DNA of 64,000 nucleotides from NCBI RefSeq assembly GCF_964275005.1, contig NC_092692.1, positions 15,903,006-15,967,005 of the forward strand, written 5' to 3'. Below, piece after piece: positions 23,201 to 56,570 of the stretch. The notes below the pieces were generated by a model. That model saw nothing but the letters and a program-made list of their open reading frames with translations. It was not told where the DNA came from and searched no databases. Position 1 is the first letter of the stretch. Each line of letters begins with the position of its first letter. Origin of the DNA: Diadema setosum. Its lineage: Eukaryota > Echinodermata > Echinoidea > Diadematoida > Diadematidae. The translations under genes and the position numbers were made by a program.

Positions 23201-26200
23201 GCTTGCTATTGAGTAGATCTTTGGGTCTTTACCAATTTTTTTTTTTTTTTTTTTTTTTGACAAGGGAATGGGATCTATAACCAATTTTGAAGGAGATTTG
23301 TGGAATGCTGAATGAATGAGTGAGGGAATGTGCATTGTGTGTAAGTGAGTGAATAGAAGAGAGACTGTGTGTATGTTAGGGAATGTTTAATTGAGTGAAT
23401 TCATGATGAGTATGTACAGTTGTAGGTATGTTATAAGTGACCTAGAATGAGTTTGTGAGTGTGTAATGTTGATTGAGTGAGGTGATTGAAGCAACTCTTC
23501 ACTCAGCTTTATCTTCACACAAATTAATGAGTGAAATTTGTCTTTGTTTTTGTTGCATGGACAACCTCCCCCCACCCCCAGCTTCCCTCCAGTACTCGCC
23601 TGTTCCCATTAGGAGACAGAATATGGCGTCTTACATGAGGATGGGCAACCTCTTCAAATTCATCATCACCTACAAGACAGTGAGTGGTAGAACTATCACA
23701 AAAAGCAACTCTTCACATACTGCAAAGTGCATTGTTAACTTATCATCACTGGTCATTCTACCACTTTGACTTTGATGGTGTTTCAGATTGAGGATCGATG
23801 TTAATCTGTCAACACATTGCAACCATGCAGACATATCTCTGGCTTTCTCTTTTTCCACACCGTCTGTCTGTATGTCTGTCTGTCTGTTTCTAATTTTCTT
23901 GTGGCTTACTCACTGCACTTCTCATTCAATTGCTATTTATCTCCCATTATTCCTATTCTCCACCTCACTTCTTTAACATTGTTTGATTAAGAGATAAGCT
24001 AGTGCTCTTTCGCAAAGTAGAAGCTGTCAATAATACACAAAACGACAAACAATCCATAATCAAGTGCGATTCCATGTGGGTAAGCACTCTAATAACTATT
24101 CAAAAGATATTGACCATGGAATAAAATTATTGGAGAATTATTGGGAAAAAAAGCTGTAATGAGAAGTGTATTTTGTACACAAAATGAGTAAATGTTAAGA
24201 AAAAAACAAAGGCAAATGAAGATACTGGTGTGTTTTTTTTTTTCAGGCCTTTTGGAGAGAAAAGGGGTTTTCTGGGGAGATCATGAATTTCTGCCATGAG
24301 AAGGTGGAAAGAGGAAGCTACGCCGGACCAGTGCTGTATGTTGCTGACTGCACAACGTCCAATGAAAGCCCAGGTCTGGTTGGCTTCTACAACAATGCCG
24401 ATCACTGGGGCACGAAGAAGGTAACTGTCGCCTGGCAACTGATGCAAACCCCACCCACTGACCAACTCCTTGTTATGTCAGATCTTTCTAAATGATATTG
24501 TTTTGTGTATGTTCTCCTTTGCTGTTTATATATTTTTTTTAAGAGAGTGTGAATTTATAATCACATAGCATGGTAGCAAGGCTAGTTGAAGAAAAAATGT
24601 GGATTAGAAAAATGTTTGAAGTTTGGGAGCTTTTATTTTGGTATGGATTTTCCGAAGTTTTCTACTCAGCACCCAAATTCTAAACACATTTACCTTCATG
24701 GCGAAACTCTGTAATTATTGTGATTTGTCTAGATAGGAGGTTTCAGTCACTTCTGTTCAATTTGATTTGATTTTGATGATAAGTAGAGTTGCAGTATTCA
24801 AGGAGTAAAAAAAAAAGGAGGTGATTGTATATCTTTTTACACTCTCAATGCAGGTAGGATATTGGAATAAAAATATACCTGTAATTTTACCATCATGGAT
24901 TCTCCATTTGTCGTCTGAAATAGCAGTCTGCACAATGTGTTCTTAAATAATTGTATAGGTCACTTCGTTATACAGCATACAACATTTTTGATGTATTTTT
25001 TGACACATGAAATATTTTTGCCAAGACTTGAATCGCTGTGGGTTTTTTTTTTCAGTATGAGGAGAGGAAGGCAGCTGTCTTAGAACATGTAGCAGAATTC
25101 CTTGGACCGGAAGCTAAATCCCCGATTGAGTTCAGGGACAAGGTAAGAAACATTTTCCTTGTTTACTAATTGCTATTTTCCAGCATTTCCCTATAAGCAA
25201 TACACATAACATATTGAGTGAAAGCAATCTGGGTCACTGCATTCATGCTGCTAGTCTTGCTTCTAGACATTTTTCACTCAAATTTGGATTCAAACTTTGG
25301 GTTTACACTTTGAAAGAAAAAAAAAACCTGAACTTCCTTTCAATATCTTCATTTTATTGTTCCGCTTGTCTTCTTAGGATCCAAGGATGGAAAAACAGTA
25401 TTGTTCTGTAATATATTTTGGATGGAATTTATGATTATTGCAAGACAAATAAAGAGGCAGTTCTTCAGTAGCTTGCAGTTATGTTTTCCCCGGGCATACA
25501 GCATAGTTGGGTTAACTGCTGTATTTTAGTGGTCTTGAAACAGTAAAAGGAAAGAAACTATTATTGAAAACACGCTTTTTCTATATGCCCTAACCCCCAT
25601 TACGAATGTTTTTTCGTCTTTTTTTTTTTTTAGAACCAGCTTTTGTATGTGTCGTAACTTCAATATTTCACACAACGAAGAGTTTTTCATGAATATAATA
25701 TACTTTACAAGAATTATGCAGGGCCAAAGTGTACATTACCTTTTTTTTTTCTACTAAAAGCTTGAATGCTTGAAGTCAGTAGTAGGGTTATTCTACTCAA
25801 TGAGGCCTTCACAAAGATATATACAGTGATGACATAAATGTTAGTGAAAAGGAAATAATCTATTCACATACTTGAAACATCGCAAAGAGAAAATAACTGA
25901 TTGATTAAGTGATATAATGCTGATGATACAAATAATGGTAATAAAATGAATGGTAAACTTTCTGTAGAATGTCCTACAGAAGGCCTACCATAGTACATCG
26001 GACCAAAGTGTGTAGTGTGTATGACATACCATCTCTGCATCATCCTTACATCTCTTCTCTCCCCTTTACCACCCCCCTCCCCCACTCCCCCACTGGGTGT
26101 GGCTCACCCCTTTAGGACTGGATCACAGAGCCATACAATGGAGGGTGCCCTGTCAACCTGTGTATAACCGGAGCAGCAGAGTTCTGGGATGCGATCAGGG

Positions 26201-27113
26201 AACCTTTTGGAAGGTGAGCTTCTAGAGTGATGCATCACCTCTCTTCATATGAGCAGAGGTGGCAAGGTCATCATCATCATCCTCATTTAGCTCCCTAAGT
26301 CTCTCATGCTTCATTTAATCTTCTCAGAAGTCTTGATCTTCACTTTTACTCATAATGACCTCCAGAAAAGGACATGAGCTCCTGCGTGGAAATCTCAGTA
26401 TAAGAGCACATAGTAATATATCAGTTAAATAAAAGCTGTCTTATTTAGATGTGGATATACGGCTCCAAGAAGCCCTATATTGACACTACACTAATGGTTG
26501 CAGTATCTTCAGAAATATGATTATAAAATATGAAAAAAAAGACTTGCAGAAGAATACAAAAAACAAAAACTAAAAGTGATTTTCATATATTAAACATATT
26601 GTTGAATAAGTTGATCATAGCTAGGAATTAGAAAATCTAGTGTGCAAAGTTTTGAAAGTCAATGACATAGAAAGTTTTTTAAAAAGTATGCACAAAATTC
26701 AAATCTATAGCTGGTTTCACAAGAGGGAGAAAAAGGAGACAGAGAGAGAGAGAGATTTCAAACTCCATATGTGAACATGGTGATTATCATTGAATACAAT
26801 TGGACAGGTCTGACCATTCTAAAATCTAACCTCCAACCTGTGCAGAATCCACTGGGCTGGTACTGAGACGGCCACTTACTGGAACGGCTACCTGAGTGGG
26901 GCTGTGCAGTCCGGATTGCGGGCAGCGGATGAAGTGGCATCGAGACTCGATCCGAAACAGTGTCCAAGGGTCAGCAACGTTCTCAGGTCTTTGGACGATT
27001 TGTCCTCCAAGGACCGCCAACAGGGGAAGGGCAACTCCAGCTGGTGGATGCTGGGAATGATTGCCGTCGGGATGGTCATTCTTGCTTTGGTCATCAGTCA
27101 AGTTTGGAAATAG
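14150..27113 (+). CDS. MAO: Flavin-containing monoamine oxidase-like protein, complete, 11 exons, 529 aa
   Basis: Joined exons: 14150-14285, 15434-15521, 15983-16160, 17051-17165, 20302-20459, 21771-21960, 23582-23679, 24247-24420, 25056-25142, 26116-26213, 26846-27113. They keep frame through every junction and total 1590 bases, close to the length of MAO-A/B (520-527 aa). Known family role: FAD-dependent oxidative deamination of amines at the mitochondrial outer membrane. Seen here: dinucleotide fold [11 protein letters not shown] (residues 14-24) with Glu43 for the ribose and GGRT at 49-52; Lys314 in [10 protein letters not shown], equivalent to the flavin-facing Lys of MAO; YNGGC at 415-419, where the Cys attaches FAD covalently in [14 protein letters not shown] at 446-456, whose Tyr matches one wall of the MAO aromatic cage; and a hydrophobic segment at about 507-526 ([20 protein letters not shown]) ending in Lys, a tail anchor. 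Odd: Pro420 follows the FAD cysteine where mammalian MAO has the other cage Tyr, so substrate range may differ. Confidence 0.9.
14286..15433. other. Amine oxidase intron 1
   Basis: Pyrimidine-rich start, the composite C14-A14 run at 14687-14714, and a short CT microsatellite near 15088. No other gene or structured repeat seen. Confidence 0.7.
14687..14714. repeat. Composite homopolymer C14-A14
   Basis: 14 C followed directly by 14 A in the first intron of the oxidase gene. Confidence 0.9.
15434..15521 (+). CDS. MAO: Amine oxidase exon 2 (residues 46-75)
   Basis: Acceptor TTGTGCAG ends at 15433. Completes [10 protein letters not shown] and continues to WDLGGQWVS, the conserved FAD-contact segment of amine oxidases. 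Donor GTGATA. Confidence 0.9.
15522..15982. other. Amine oxidase intron 2
   Basis: Contains a degenerate GATGAT-type repeat at about 15645-15730. Nothing else noted. Confidence 0.6.
15983..16160 (+). CDS. MAO: Amine oxidase exon 3 (residues 75-134)
   Basis: Acceptor CCCTAG, donor GTATAC. Encodes [19 protein letters not shown] through [10 protein letters not shown], matching the MAO segment between the FAD motif and the substrate domain. Confidence 0.88.
16161..17050. other. Amine oxidase intron 3
   Basis: G run near 16230 and T/A homopolymers. GCGCACCCATTGCACCCCC near 16371 resembles tails of hAT-like MITEs elsewhere in the window. No exon seen. Confidence 0.5.
17051..17165 (+). CDS. MAO: Amine oxidase exon 4 (residues 135-173)
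   Basis: Acceptor CTTTAG, donor GTAAGT. Encodes [19 protein letters not shown] and ends [10 protein letters not shown] with one base of the next codon. Confidence 0.9.
18480..19179. mobile_element. MITE-like element with terminal inverted repeats of about 35 bp
   Basis: The left end TGTGACCGTGCATCACAAAA, continuing CAACAAAAAGTCGC, is matched in reverse complement by the right end (19142-19179) with about five differences. No coding capacity. No clear target duplication was found, so the superfamily is undetermined. Confidence 0.65.
19678..19762. mobile_element. piggyBac-like MITE, 85 bp, TTAA target duplication
   Basis: The left end CCCATTGAGGACG and right end CGTCCTCAACGGG are complementary with one mismatch. 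TTAA flanks both sides (19674-19677, 19763-19766). CCC tips plus TTAA fit the piggyBac superfamily. Confidence 0.75.
19778..20192. mobile_element. TTAA-bounded foldback element with 98% identical arms
   Basis: The left arm 19778-19947 and right arm 20031-20192 are reverse complements with three substitutions and one 8-base indel. The indel is an extra ATTTGTAC-type duplication in the left arm. The loop is 83 bases and contains the small palindrome CAGAGCGGGCTCTG. Both outer ends read TTAA AGATAATATAAAG, so TTAA may be the target duplication. It sits 12 bases after the piggyBac-like MITE and 109 bp before exon 5, so the primary transcript would carry a long hairpin. Confidence 0.8.
20302..20459 (+). 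CDS. MAO: Amine oxidase exon 5 (residues 173-225)
   Basis: Encodes [19 protein letters not shown] and on to AAQESRIK. Residues across the junction (WTKSARDL) fit the MAO pattern WTxSAK. The acceptor GAACAAG has little pyrimidine tract and lies 109 bp after a long inverted repeat. Donor GTAAAT. Confidence 0.85.
20460..21770. other. Amine oxidase intron 5
   Basis: AT-rich with several short AAAGGTCA-type or GGTCAA strings. Ends in a TG-rich tract before exon 6. No repeat or gene recognised. Confidence 0.6.
21771..21960 (+). CDS. MAO: Amine oxidase exon 6 (residues 226-289)
   Basis: Encodes [17 protein letters not shown] and ends [12 protein letters not shown], matching the MAO stretch that leads to the conserved ISAxPP turn. 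The acceptor ATCAAAG is weak and preceded by TG-rich sequence. Donor GTAAGT. Confidence 0.88.
21961..23581. other. Amine oxidase intron 6
   Basis: Contains the diverged family-B MITE (about 22310-22850), a poly-T run near 23237, and a GTGAGTGA-like degenerate stretch at about 23310-23480. Confidence 0.6.
22310..22850. mobile_element. Diverged copy of TTAA-MITE family B
   Basis: Shares long stretches with the element at 35603-36221, for example ATTAGTAGAACACATCA, GCAGTCACTGCTGGATGAGA and the right end GGTGAACTTGTCCTT. The left tip has decayed, so the start is approximate. It is older than the 35.6-kb copy. Confidence 0.75.
23582..23679 (+). CDS. MAO: Amine oxidase exon 7 (residues 289-321)
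   Basis: Acceptor CCCCCAG, donor GTGAGT. Contains [15 protein letters not shown]. The Lys in NLFK aligns with the Lys that bridges to flavin N5 through water in MAO. Confidence 0.9.
24247..24420 (+). CDS. MAO: Amine oxidase exon 8 (residues 322-379)
   Basis: Acceptor TTTTCAG, donor GTAACT. Starts [14 protein letters not shown] (compare EPFWR in MAO) and ends [10 protein letters not shown]. Whole codons at both ends. Confidence 0.9.
25056..25142 (+). CDS. MAO: Amine oxidase exon 9 (residues 380-408)
   Basis: Acceptor TTTTTCAG, donor GTAAGA. Encodes [20 protein letters not shown], the helix before the covalent-FAD segment. Phase 0 at both ends. Confidence 0.9.
26116..26213 (+). CDS. MAO: Amine oxidase exon 10 (residues 409-441), covalent FAD cysteine
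   Basis: Acceptor CCTTTAG, donor GTGAGC. Encodes [19 protein letters not shown]. Cys419 corresponds to the 8-alpha-S-cysteinyl FAD residue of MAO. The following Pro replaces the Tyr found in mammalian enzymes. Confidence 0.9.
26846..27113 (+). CDS. MAO: Amine oxidase exon 11 (residues 441-529), tail anchor and stop
   Basis: Acceptor TGTGCAG. Encodes [19 protein letters not shown], the last FAD-binding motif, then a polar linker ([18 protein letters not shown]) and a hydrophobic tail followed by Lys and TAG. A C-terminal membrane anchor is a feature of animal MAO. Confidence 0.92.
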
Positions 27114-30100
27114 TTCTTTACAAATTAATCAAAGGGCGATCTAGTTAGTGTAGTTGCAATTTTCATGTGGGGGGGGGGGGGAGGGGGAGCTGGTCATTTT
27201 TGTTGGAGGCAATGATAACTTGTTTTCACAGGTTTTCTGTAATCAATGGAGTAAGGAACTTTAAGGTATGCTCTAGAGGTTAATAGTGGGAGAGGGCCCT
27301 CTTTTCACTGATGAGGAGATGCAGTGGTGTTACAGAGGTGAACTCCTCCTCCCCTGCCCCTCCCATTTCTGGTAGATTTAGGATGCAGCTTGAATTCAGC
27401 AGTGGCACATTATTTTAGGAGCCATTTTACAGCTTCAGCTTTTTGTAAACTGCTGACATAATGACAAAGTATGGTAAGTGAAGAGATTTGTGCAAAAGGC
27501 ACTCCAGAAATTTATCAAGAAGCAACTATAGGTCTAAAGTGTATATCACTTTGTGCTCTTAAAGTACAGCATTACCAAGTGATAATATGATTTCTTCTCT
27601 TTTTGCAGCTGATGGTTATTTGAATTGATTTTGAACAAGTCAACCATCATTTCTGATACAGCATTTTGCCAATATTTGTGATTGACTCAATTAAACATTG
27701 GCAAAAGAAATACTGATACTCCCTGGAATTGATTTTTTTGTTTTACTTTGCTAGTTCTCTTCCATCTTTTGTCCCATTCAAAGAGGAACTTTGTCTTTTT
27801 CACAATGGCTTTAACATTTCCAAGTTATTTCAATGGCTTATTTCATAAAGAGAATAATACTAGCAGCCCAAGAGCTCAACAATGTCAAAATACATAAAGA
27901 CGTGATCATTGTTTATGCAATAATGTATAAGATTACAGTGAGAATATATAAGTATTGAAATTAGTAAATACAAAATAAAGATACTATTGGGAATATCAAA
28001 AATATTAAACTGGAATGGAGACTAACAATTATAATACAAATTTGTATTATCAAAAAAGAAAAAAAATACAAGTTACTGATATATCAAGTTACATCAATTA
28101 AATAAGGTATTGCACTTTATATGGATCTGCCAGTTTTGCATTTGAGTGCTGCACCTGATCGATAATGTTGGATGTAGTCATCCCATATGATGGACTCTCT
28201 GTCTGGCACCATTAATAGCTGTGGTTTATTAGAAAGTGTTAGATCTTTTTTTTTCTCTCTCTCTGATTTGTTGTCATGTATTGCACATAAAACAGTAGGC
28301 CTATAAAGTGCGTTACGTGCCTTTTTGGTGAGGTAATGATAAACAAAGTGGTTGGCGAGTTTCCAAGAATTGAAGGCATCAATGTTGTTATTGTTGCATC
28401 GCAGATGTAGATTTGCACTGAAGATGAAGGTCAACAATCAAGAAAATTCAGGATTAAAAAAGATTGTCTTCCTATGTACCTAGATTTATATCAGCTTTTC
28501 TAATTTATCACTGAAGCACTTTGTTTCAAATGAGGTATGTAAGAAATATGTGTAGGGTATGCTAATTTTCATGCCGATCAATTTTGCTGCATTAAAACCA
28601 AATAGAAAACATTTGTTTTATATTTTCATCTCTTTTAGTGATCTCAAAGACCAAAGATTTGTTTGAATTGTAGATAACATGACTGTACACTATTTGTAGA
28701 CACAGTATAGCTGTGAATGTATAGGACCTGAAATAATAGTCATCACTAATCAGTCGTAGATTGTATGATTTGTTGTCGTTATAAATGTCTTTGGTGTAAC
28801 ACCGTAGAAGAGACTCTTTAAAGTTCTTTGGTGATTTTTCAGTTGTGGAATATGTTGCTCATCTGTTCTGAGTTTGAAAACATCAATTACCTATATGTTG
28901 CAATTTCGAGGTAGGTTTCTTCCACTATATGTAAATGTAGACAGATTGTCATTCTTCTAGATGTCATGGAAGTGACCAAAACAAAACCCTGTTGGTCTGG
29001 CATTTAAGATTGAGTGTTCTTGTGAGAGATTTTCTATGCTTCATTTTTAATCATTTGGTGGTCAACCTCTATGGATTTCAATAAGAGTACAAGATAATAG
29101 TTCATCAGTCTTGTTCATGGAAAAAAAAAAAACAGACAACATAGGTGGAGACAACTACATTATTGATAATGATATGGATGCTAATGATGACATTTTATAC
29201 ACAAAATTATTCCATCTTCAAAAAGATGTTATTCTTTATGACAGGTCTATGAATTGTTTTGTTTGTTTGCTTATGTCTCTTTTGTTGTTATCATTGCTCT
29301 GCAAGCGTTACTTTCAGTTAGCATGTCTATCAAAGACCAAGTGAAAATGATTGTTAATAGGGGAAGGATACACTACAAAACTTATGATGGGTACATTCAC
29401 CCACGCACTCAAAATGTTTGAAATTATTGAACATGCATTGAGAAATCTTATATAGTGAATGTATTTTTTTTAATAATAAGTCACTTTAGGCAGCACATAG
29501 CCATGGCAACTAAAGAGATGTGAAAATCTGTATATTTTACGACTTTAATTTTCATGTTTGAAGTTTTTTCTTTAATATGTTGTTGGCATGATTTCATTTT
29601 TTTTTTTCATTGTATTGAAATAAAAGTCGTGATGATTTTTTTTTAGATCAAAACAAAAGCAGTACAAAAAAAACCTTGTGAACATGTGCATAAAATGTGA
29701 TGTGTAATGTGTAGATTAATGAATTGTATATCAAATATATCAATATTTATTTGGAAAAGTAAATTAAACAGAAAAAAAATGATTACATTTCTTAATATTT
29801 TGCTATGAATTAAATAATGGATGCAAATACCAAAGTAATCAATAGATGTTATATTTTACCTACTGTGACACTTTAATAAAAAAAAAATGCATAGCTTCCT
29901 CATTTCATATTTTGCATTGTATCTTGATATACTTGCCTGGTTTATAGATTTGACTAGCCAAATACATTTGTTCATTCTTGATTTGTAGAAAGTTAAGCTA
30001 CCCCAAATCAAAAGTCAGAATAAATTTTTATGAAGATAGTGCAATGCATCATTATGAAAACTGATTTTTTTTTTTTTTTTTTTATACCAAGATGATGGTT

Positions 30101-30950
30101 GTTCTCATTTTCGTTTCTCTCTTTCTGACAAATTTACCTACGGAAAATATAAAGTACAGTAGCACAATCATGAAATAATAATTAAGAAGCAGATAACAGG
30201 TGTAAAAAAATAACACAAATCACTCTATAAAACAGAATAAATATTGTATGGTGTACATATGTGAAATTTACTAAAGAAGCTGTAAAAAGCTGTGGTGATT
30301 CGTTTTGACATCAAGAATGGTTGATTTGCAGATTGAGTCATTCAATGGCATTCTATTGGATGACCAAAAATAAAAACAACAACAAACAAAAAACGATTCT
30401 TCTAGACTCTTGAAAGGGTGCCAAAGTATAGTGATTTTCCTGCTTCTCTATGAATTAAATCACCTGTTTTTAAACGTCACTCACATACTTTAAAAAAAAA
30501 AAAACTTTTTTGAAGCCTCAAGCATTCATTTTCAAAGACTCATATTTAGTATCATATAAGTATCATATTTACATCATTTTGAAGACATGGGTGGAGAGAA
30601 TTTAGAATCATTGAGCTCAAATTTTATAACACTGGAAATATATTGTTAGATTTTCCTTATTATGAGTTGGGAGTTGTAGAGAGAAGTTTAGGTAAACAGG
30701 ATAGATTTCGAACTAGAAAAAATTAGAAACAATGACTTGAAAGCCCTTATTCTAGTAGATCACTGTGATGATAAATATAGATTGTCACAAATGTACACAC
30801 AAGTAGTTATGTACATGTATCAAGGCTGTATGCATGGTTGTTTAATGTGTATGTACACAGGGTGACCAGATTAATGGAGAACATTCCATATGATATAGGT
30901 ATAGTACATACAGGTTGACCAAATCAGTGGAGAATTTTCTATGTGGTATA
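27114..30950 (+). other. Amine oxidase 3' UTR and AT-rich downstream region
   Basis: ATTAAA at 27690 and AATAAA at 27974-27979 are candidate polyadenylation signals. Beyond them the DNA is plain AT-rich sequence with short homopolymers. No coding region is recognised up to about 30.95 kb. Confidence 0.4.
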
Positions 30951-30978
30951 CAATGTAGCTACAGTGCATGTATGCATG

Positions 30979-31936
30979 TGACAGGAAATACATTATAGCT
31001 CACTCAATCTAGAATGATTTAACCCATTCCAGAAAATTCTGGGAAGTGCTTACATATTTGGATGAGAGAGGCACTGTCCCTGTAGCCCAATGTGATTGGT
31101 AGTTAATTTTGGCAATGATGTTATGCACATAGTTACAGTGAGTCATCCAGGATTCCTGGAATTTGGACTTGCTAGTATGTTCAGGTATGTGGCCCCAGGT
31201 TGGAGAAAATTACAGAATGTACTAGAAAGGGGTGAATGGATAGTATATAAGCCAGAGAATTTCTGAGGTAGGCAGAGTACCCAACACCTCTGCTCTGAGA
31301 GTTACGTCACTTCTGGCTCTGAAGCGACTTGTTATAGTCAGTCCTGTGTTACCTGCTGACCTGCTATACAAACTGTGTTTGTGGAGATAAGGCCTGGGAG
31401 ACATTTTGCCTGCAGAGAATTAATTTGCCTACGTTGGAGATAGACTCCATATTTTAGTGTCAACGGACATTATTACGGCAAAGCTGTGACGGGCTGGATT
31501 CCTCGCTGGACATTATTAAGTGAATCATCATTCAACGCATCAACTGGACGTGGTCGTCATAACGTCTGCATTTTACACGTTTCGCTGTGAACATTATACC
31601 TTGGACATCTATCGTGGATTTTACCCCGGATTTATACTGTGGATTACTGCAACCTGTGCCTTTGGAGTTACGTCGGAGGAATCATTCATCGGTGCGTCAA
31701 GGATCATTCATCGGTGCATCGAACATCGTATCTGAACATTTTCAAAGGACTACTTGATAACATAATATGTAAGTGATTCTATAACCGATTTGTAATTGTT
31801 TCTATTGATCATTATTGTACTGATGTGAAAGCCGATTACGAGTCTGTACCCACAATATCACTGTTAATAAACCGCCTGAACATTAGTTGATTGTTTCTTT
31901 TGTGCGATCATTCTCAGAGTGATTTTGGTCGTAACA
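30979..31936 (+). mobile_element. Possible solo LTR of a Ty3/Gypsy-like retroelement (boundaries uncertain)
   Basis: The layout resembles an LTR. There is a possible TGTGAC start, CCCAATG at 31086, TATATAA at 31244-31250, AATAAA at 31866-31871 about 70 bases before the end, and a TAACA right tip at 31936. Base composition is more GC/CpG-rich than the flanks. No primer-binding site or internal coding region follows, so it would be solo. I found no matching target duplication. An unannotated promoter or noncoding exon is the alternative. Confidence 0.4.
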
Positions 31937-32579
31937 AGATGATGATGATAATGAGGTGTGGTGGTGTTGATGATTAATTAATGATTATAAAGATCCTACT
32001 GCATGGTGAATGTGATGAGTGGACAGCAGAAAGAGATTATTTTCAGACCAATAGAGAATGCTGTATCAAGCAATGGAGCAGTAGAGATTTATTATTATTA
32101 TTTTTTTTTTTAATGCAGCTTCTGGATATTTGATGAATTTTGCCCTCATCTGGTGAATTTCTGTCCATCTTTTATAGTATTGTTGAGTGTTGATGTAATA
32201 TGAATGACATGATATGATAATCATTTTGTGCAAAGGGCAAAAGGTAATGACCCTTATCAAAACATTGAACATGATGCCACTGATCGCTATATAGGACTTG
32301 GTGATATCATGTCAACTGCACTCTTTACAGGTCTGCAAAGCATAGATACCGAGTACGTTATACGGTAGTTAAAAACAACTTGCCCAACAAAGACAACGGT
32401 AGAAAAATTTTATAATGCATCTAACGTAGGTGGGGCTCTTCGTCTCAATTGTTTCGTATGACATTTTGTATTCGCGATTATACGTGGGAAAATAATAACG
32501 CAAAACAAAACAAACAAAAAACACACCGGTCGGATATATACGGTGTGCTGCTACGCACGGCTCATAAATAGCATGCATG

Positions 32580-33006
32580 TCTGCATGCATAGCGCGATCG
32601 ACCAAACGGTGGAAGGATCATCGTGATCATCAACCGGTGAGTCGCAGCTACCAGTCGTCGTCAAGAGGAAGAAGTGTGAATCAGTGACTTCAAGTTCGTG
32701 TCTAATAGAGGGATATCGTCACTATTTTACTGTAGTAAAGACTCAGTGGCCGAGCTATAGCTACTGCACAGACGAGTTCGAGCCCTTTATTTGCCCGGCG
32801 GCTACAGCGCAACGTTGTTGGACACCGTAACCGTACGACCGTGAGCGTATTGTAGTGCTAAGTTAGGGTTCAGACGGCCGTGGATCGCGAGTGGCAAGCA
32901 GTCGTACGGACTTCAGCCAGCACGCAACATACATTTAGTTGTTTAAAATTCATTTGTTATTTTCCGCTCATGTTACCGTGGCAGAGTTGACACTCAGTCA
33001 GAGGAG
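32580..33006 (+). promoter_or_regulatory. Candidate promoter / 5' UTR of SEC14L1-like gene
   Basis: CpG-containing stretch (for example CAGACGGCCGTGGATCGCGA near 32872) within AT-rich surroundings, running up to the start codon at 33007. GGTGAGTC near 32636 could be a splice donor of a noncoding exon. The transcription start is not determined. Confidence 0.4.
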
Positions 33007-55656
<22,650 letters not shown>

Positions 55657-56378
55657 TAAAACTTTCTCTTCAGTTCTTCTTTCTATCTGCCTCTTGAACA
55701 CATACAATCAAAGGGCACGCCGTCCCCCAAGAACTCGACATCGCAATCACTCGTCCTTTATATCTGTGGGCATCCACCTGTCATCAGTGGTCAGGGACCA
55801 GAGTAAGGGTTATCGTTACCCACAATTCCTCCGACTTCCCATGACATTTGATTCAGCATTTGGTGCGGACAGCAGGCAGCGAGGAAGTGTAATTACCTCT
55901 AGGAATTGTGGGTCCCAATTTGCGGGGATTATTTGAAATGTCATTTCCATCTTATTAGGAGACGACAACCCAGTGAAAGGTCACGAGATCCTGAGTGTTG
56001 AACAAATCTTCATCATGACGAAGTCTGTGGGCTTTTATGGAAAAAAAAAAACTTAAAAAAAAATTATTCTTGGCAAACTTGATACAACTTCAGTAATTGA
56101 TTACCTGAAGAATAATGTGTTCTCTACAGTGATTCTAAAATTAGCAGCTTTGGTGCATTAAAATTGTGCTCATGTGATGTCTTTTAATTCGTAGACAAGT
56201 GTGAAAAATAGTGCAGCTCTTAAAGGTAGAGAGTTGTAAAGACAATATTTCATTTCTGTAAAACCTCATACCAATTTATGCTGCATGATGTCATGGGAAG
56301 ATAAATATATGCATATTATGAACTAAGTGACACTGAATGTTGCATAGTCTTACATCCAGCCTGTTTTTCACCTACCAG

Positions 56379-56570
56379 GGGCCCGTTGCATAAAACTCCA
56401 ACCAGATTTTTTTCCGGTTGAAATCACAAAATTCCGGTTGGAAGCTCCCAACCAGAGTTTTTATGCAACAGATTTTACATTCTTAGGTTAGCAACCTTAA
56501 AAAATTCAGGTTGGGCAAATCCCAGCCTGTATTTTTTAAGGTTGCTAAAAAAGTTTTATGCAACGGGACC
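56379..56570. mobile_element. PIF/Harbinger-type MITE, 192 bp, CAG target duplication
   Basis: The left end GGGCCCGTTGCATAAAACT and the right end (complement GGTCCCGTTGCATAAAACT) differ at one base. CAG flanks both sides (56376-56378, 56571-56573). The interior holds CCAACC/GGTTGG palindromic blocks. No coding capacity. Confidence 0.78.

Larger units (their letters stand above)
23680..26845. other. Amine oxidase introns 7-10 (between exons 7 and 11)
   Basis: Introns 23680-24246, 24421-25055, 25143-26115 and 26214-26845. A CTGT microsatellite lies near 23866-23886, T runs precede several acceptors, and a short GA repeat lies at about 26740-26755. No other gene or transposon recognised. Confidence 0.6.

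Noticed and set aside
27114..30950. Extra coding exons after the oxidase stop
   Set aside because: The tail anchor and stop fit the MAO family; short open frames downstream have no splice logic or similarity.
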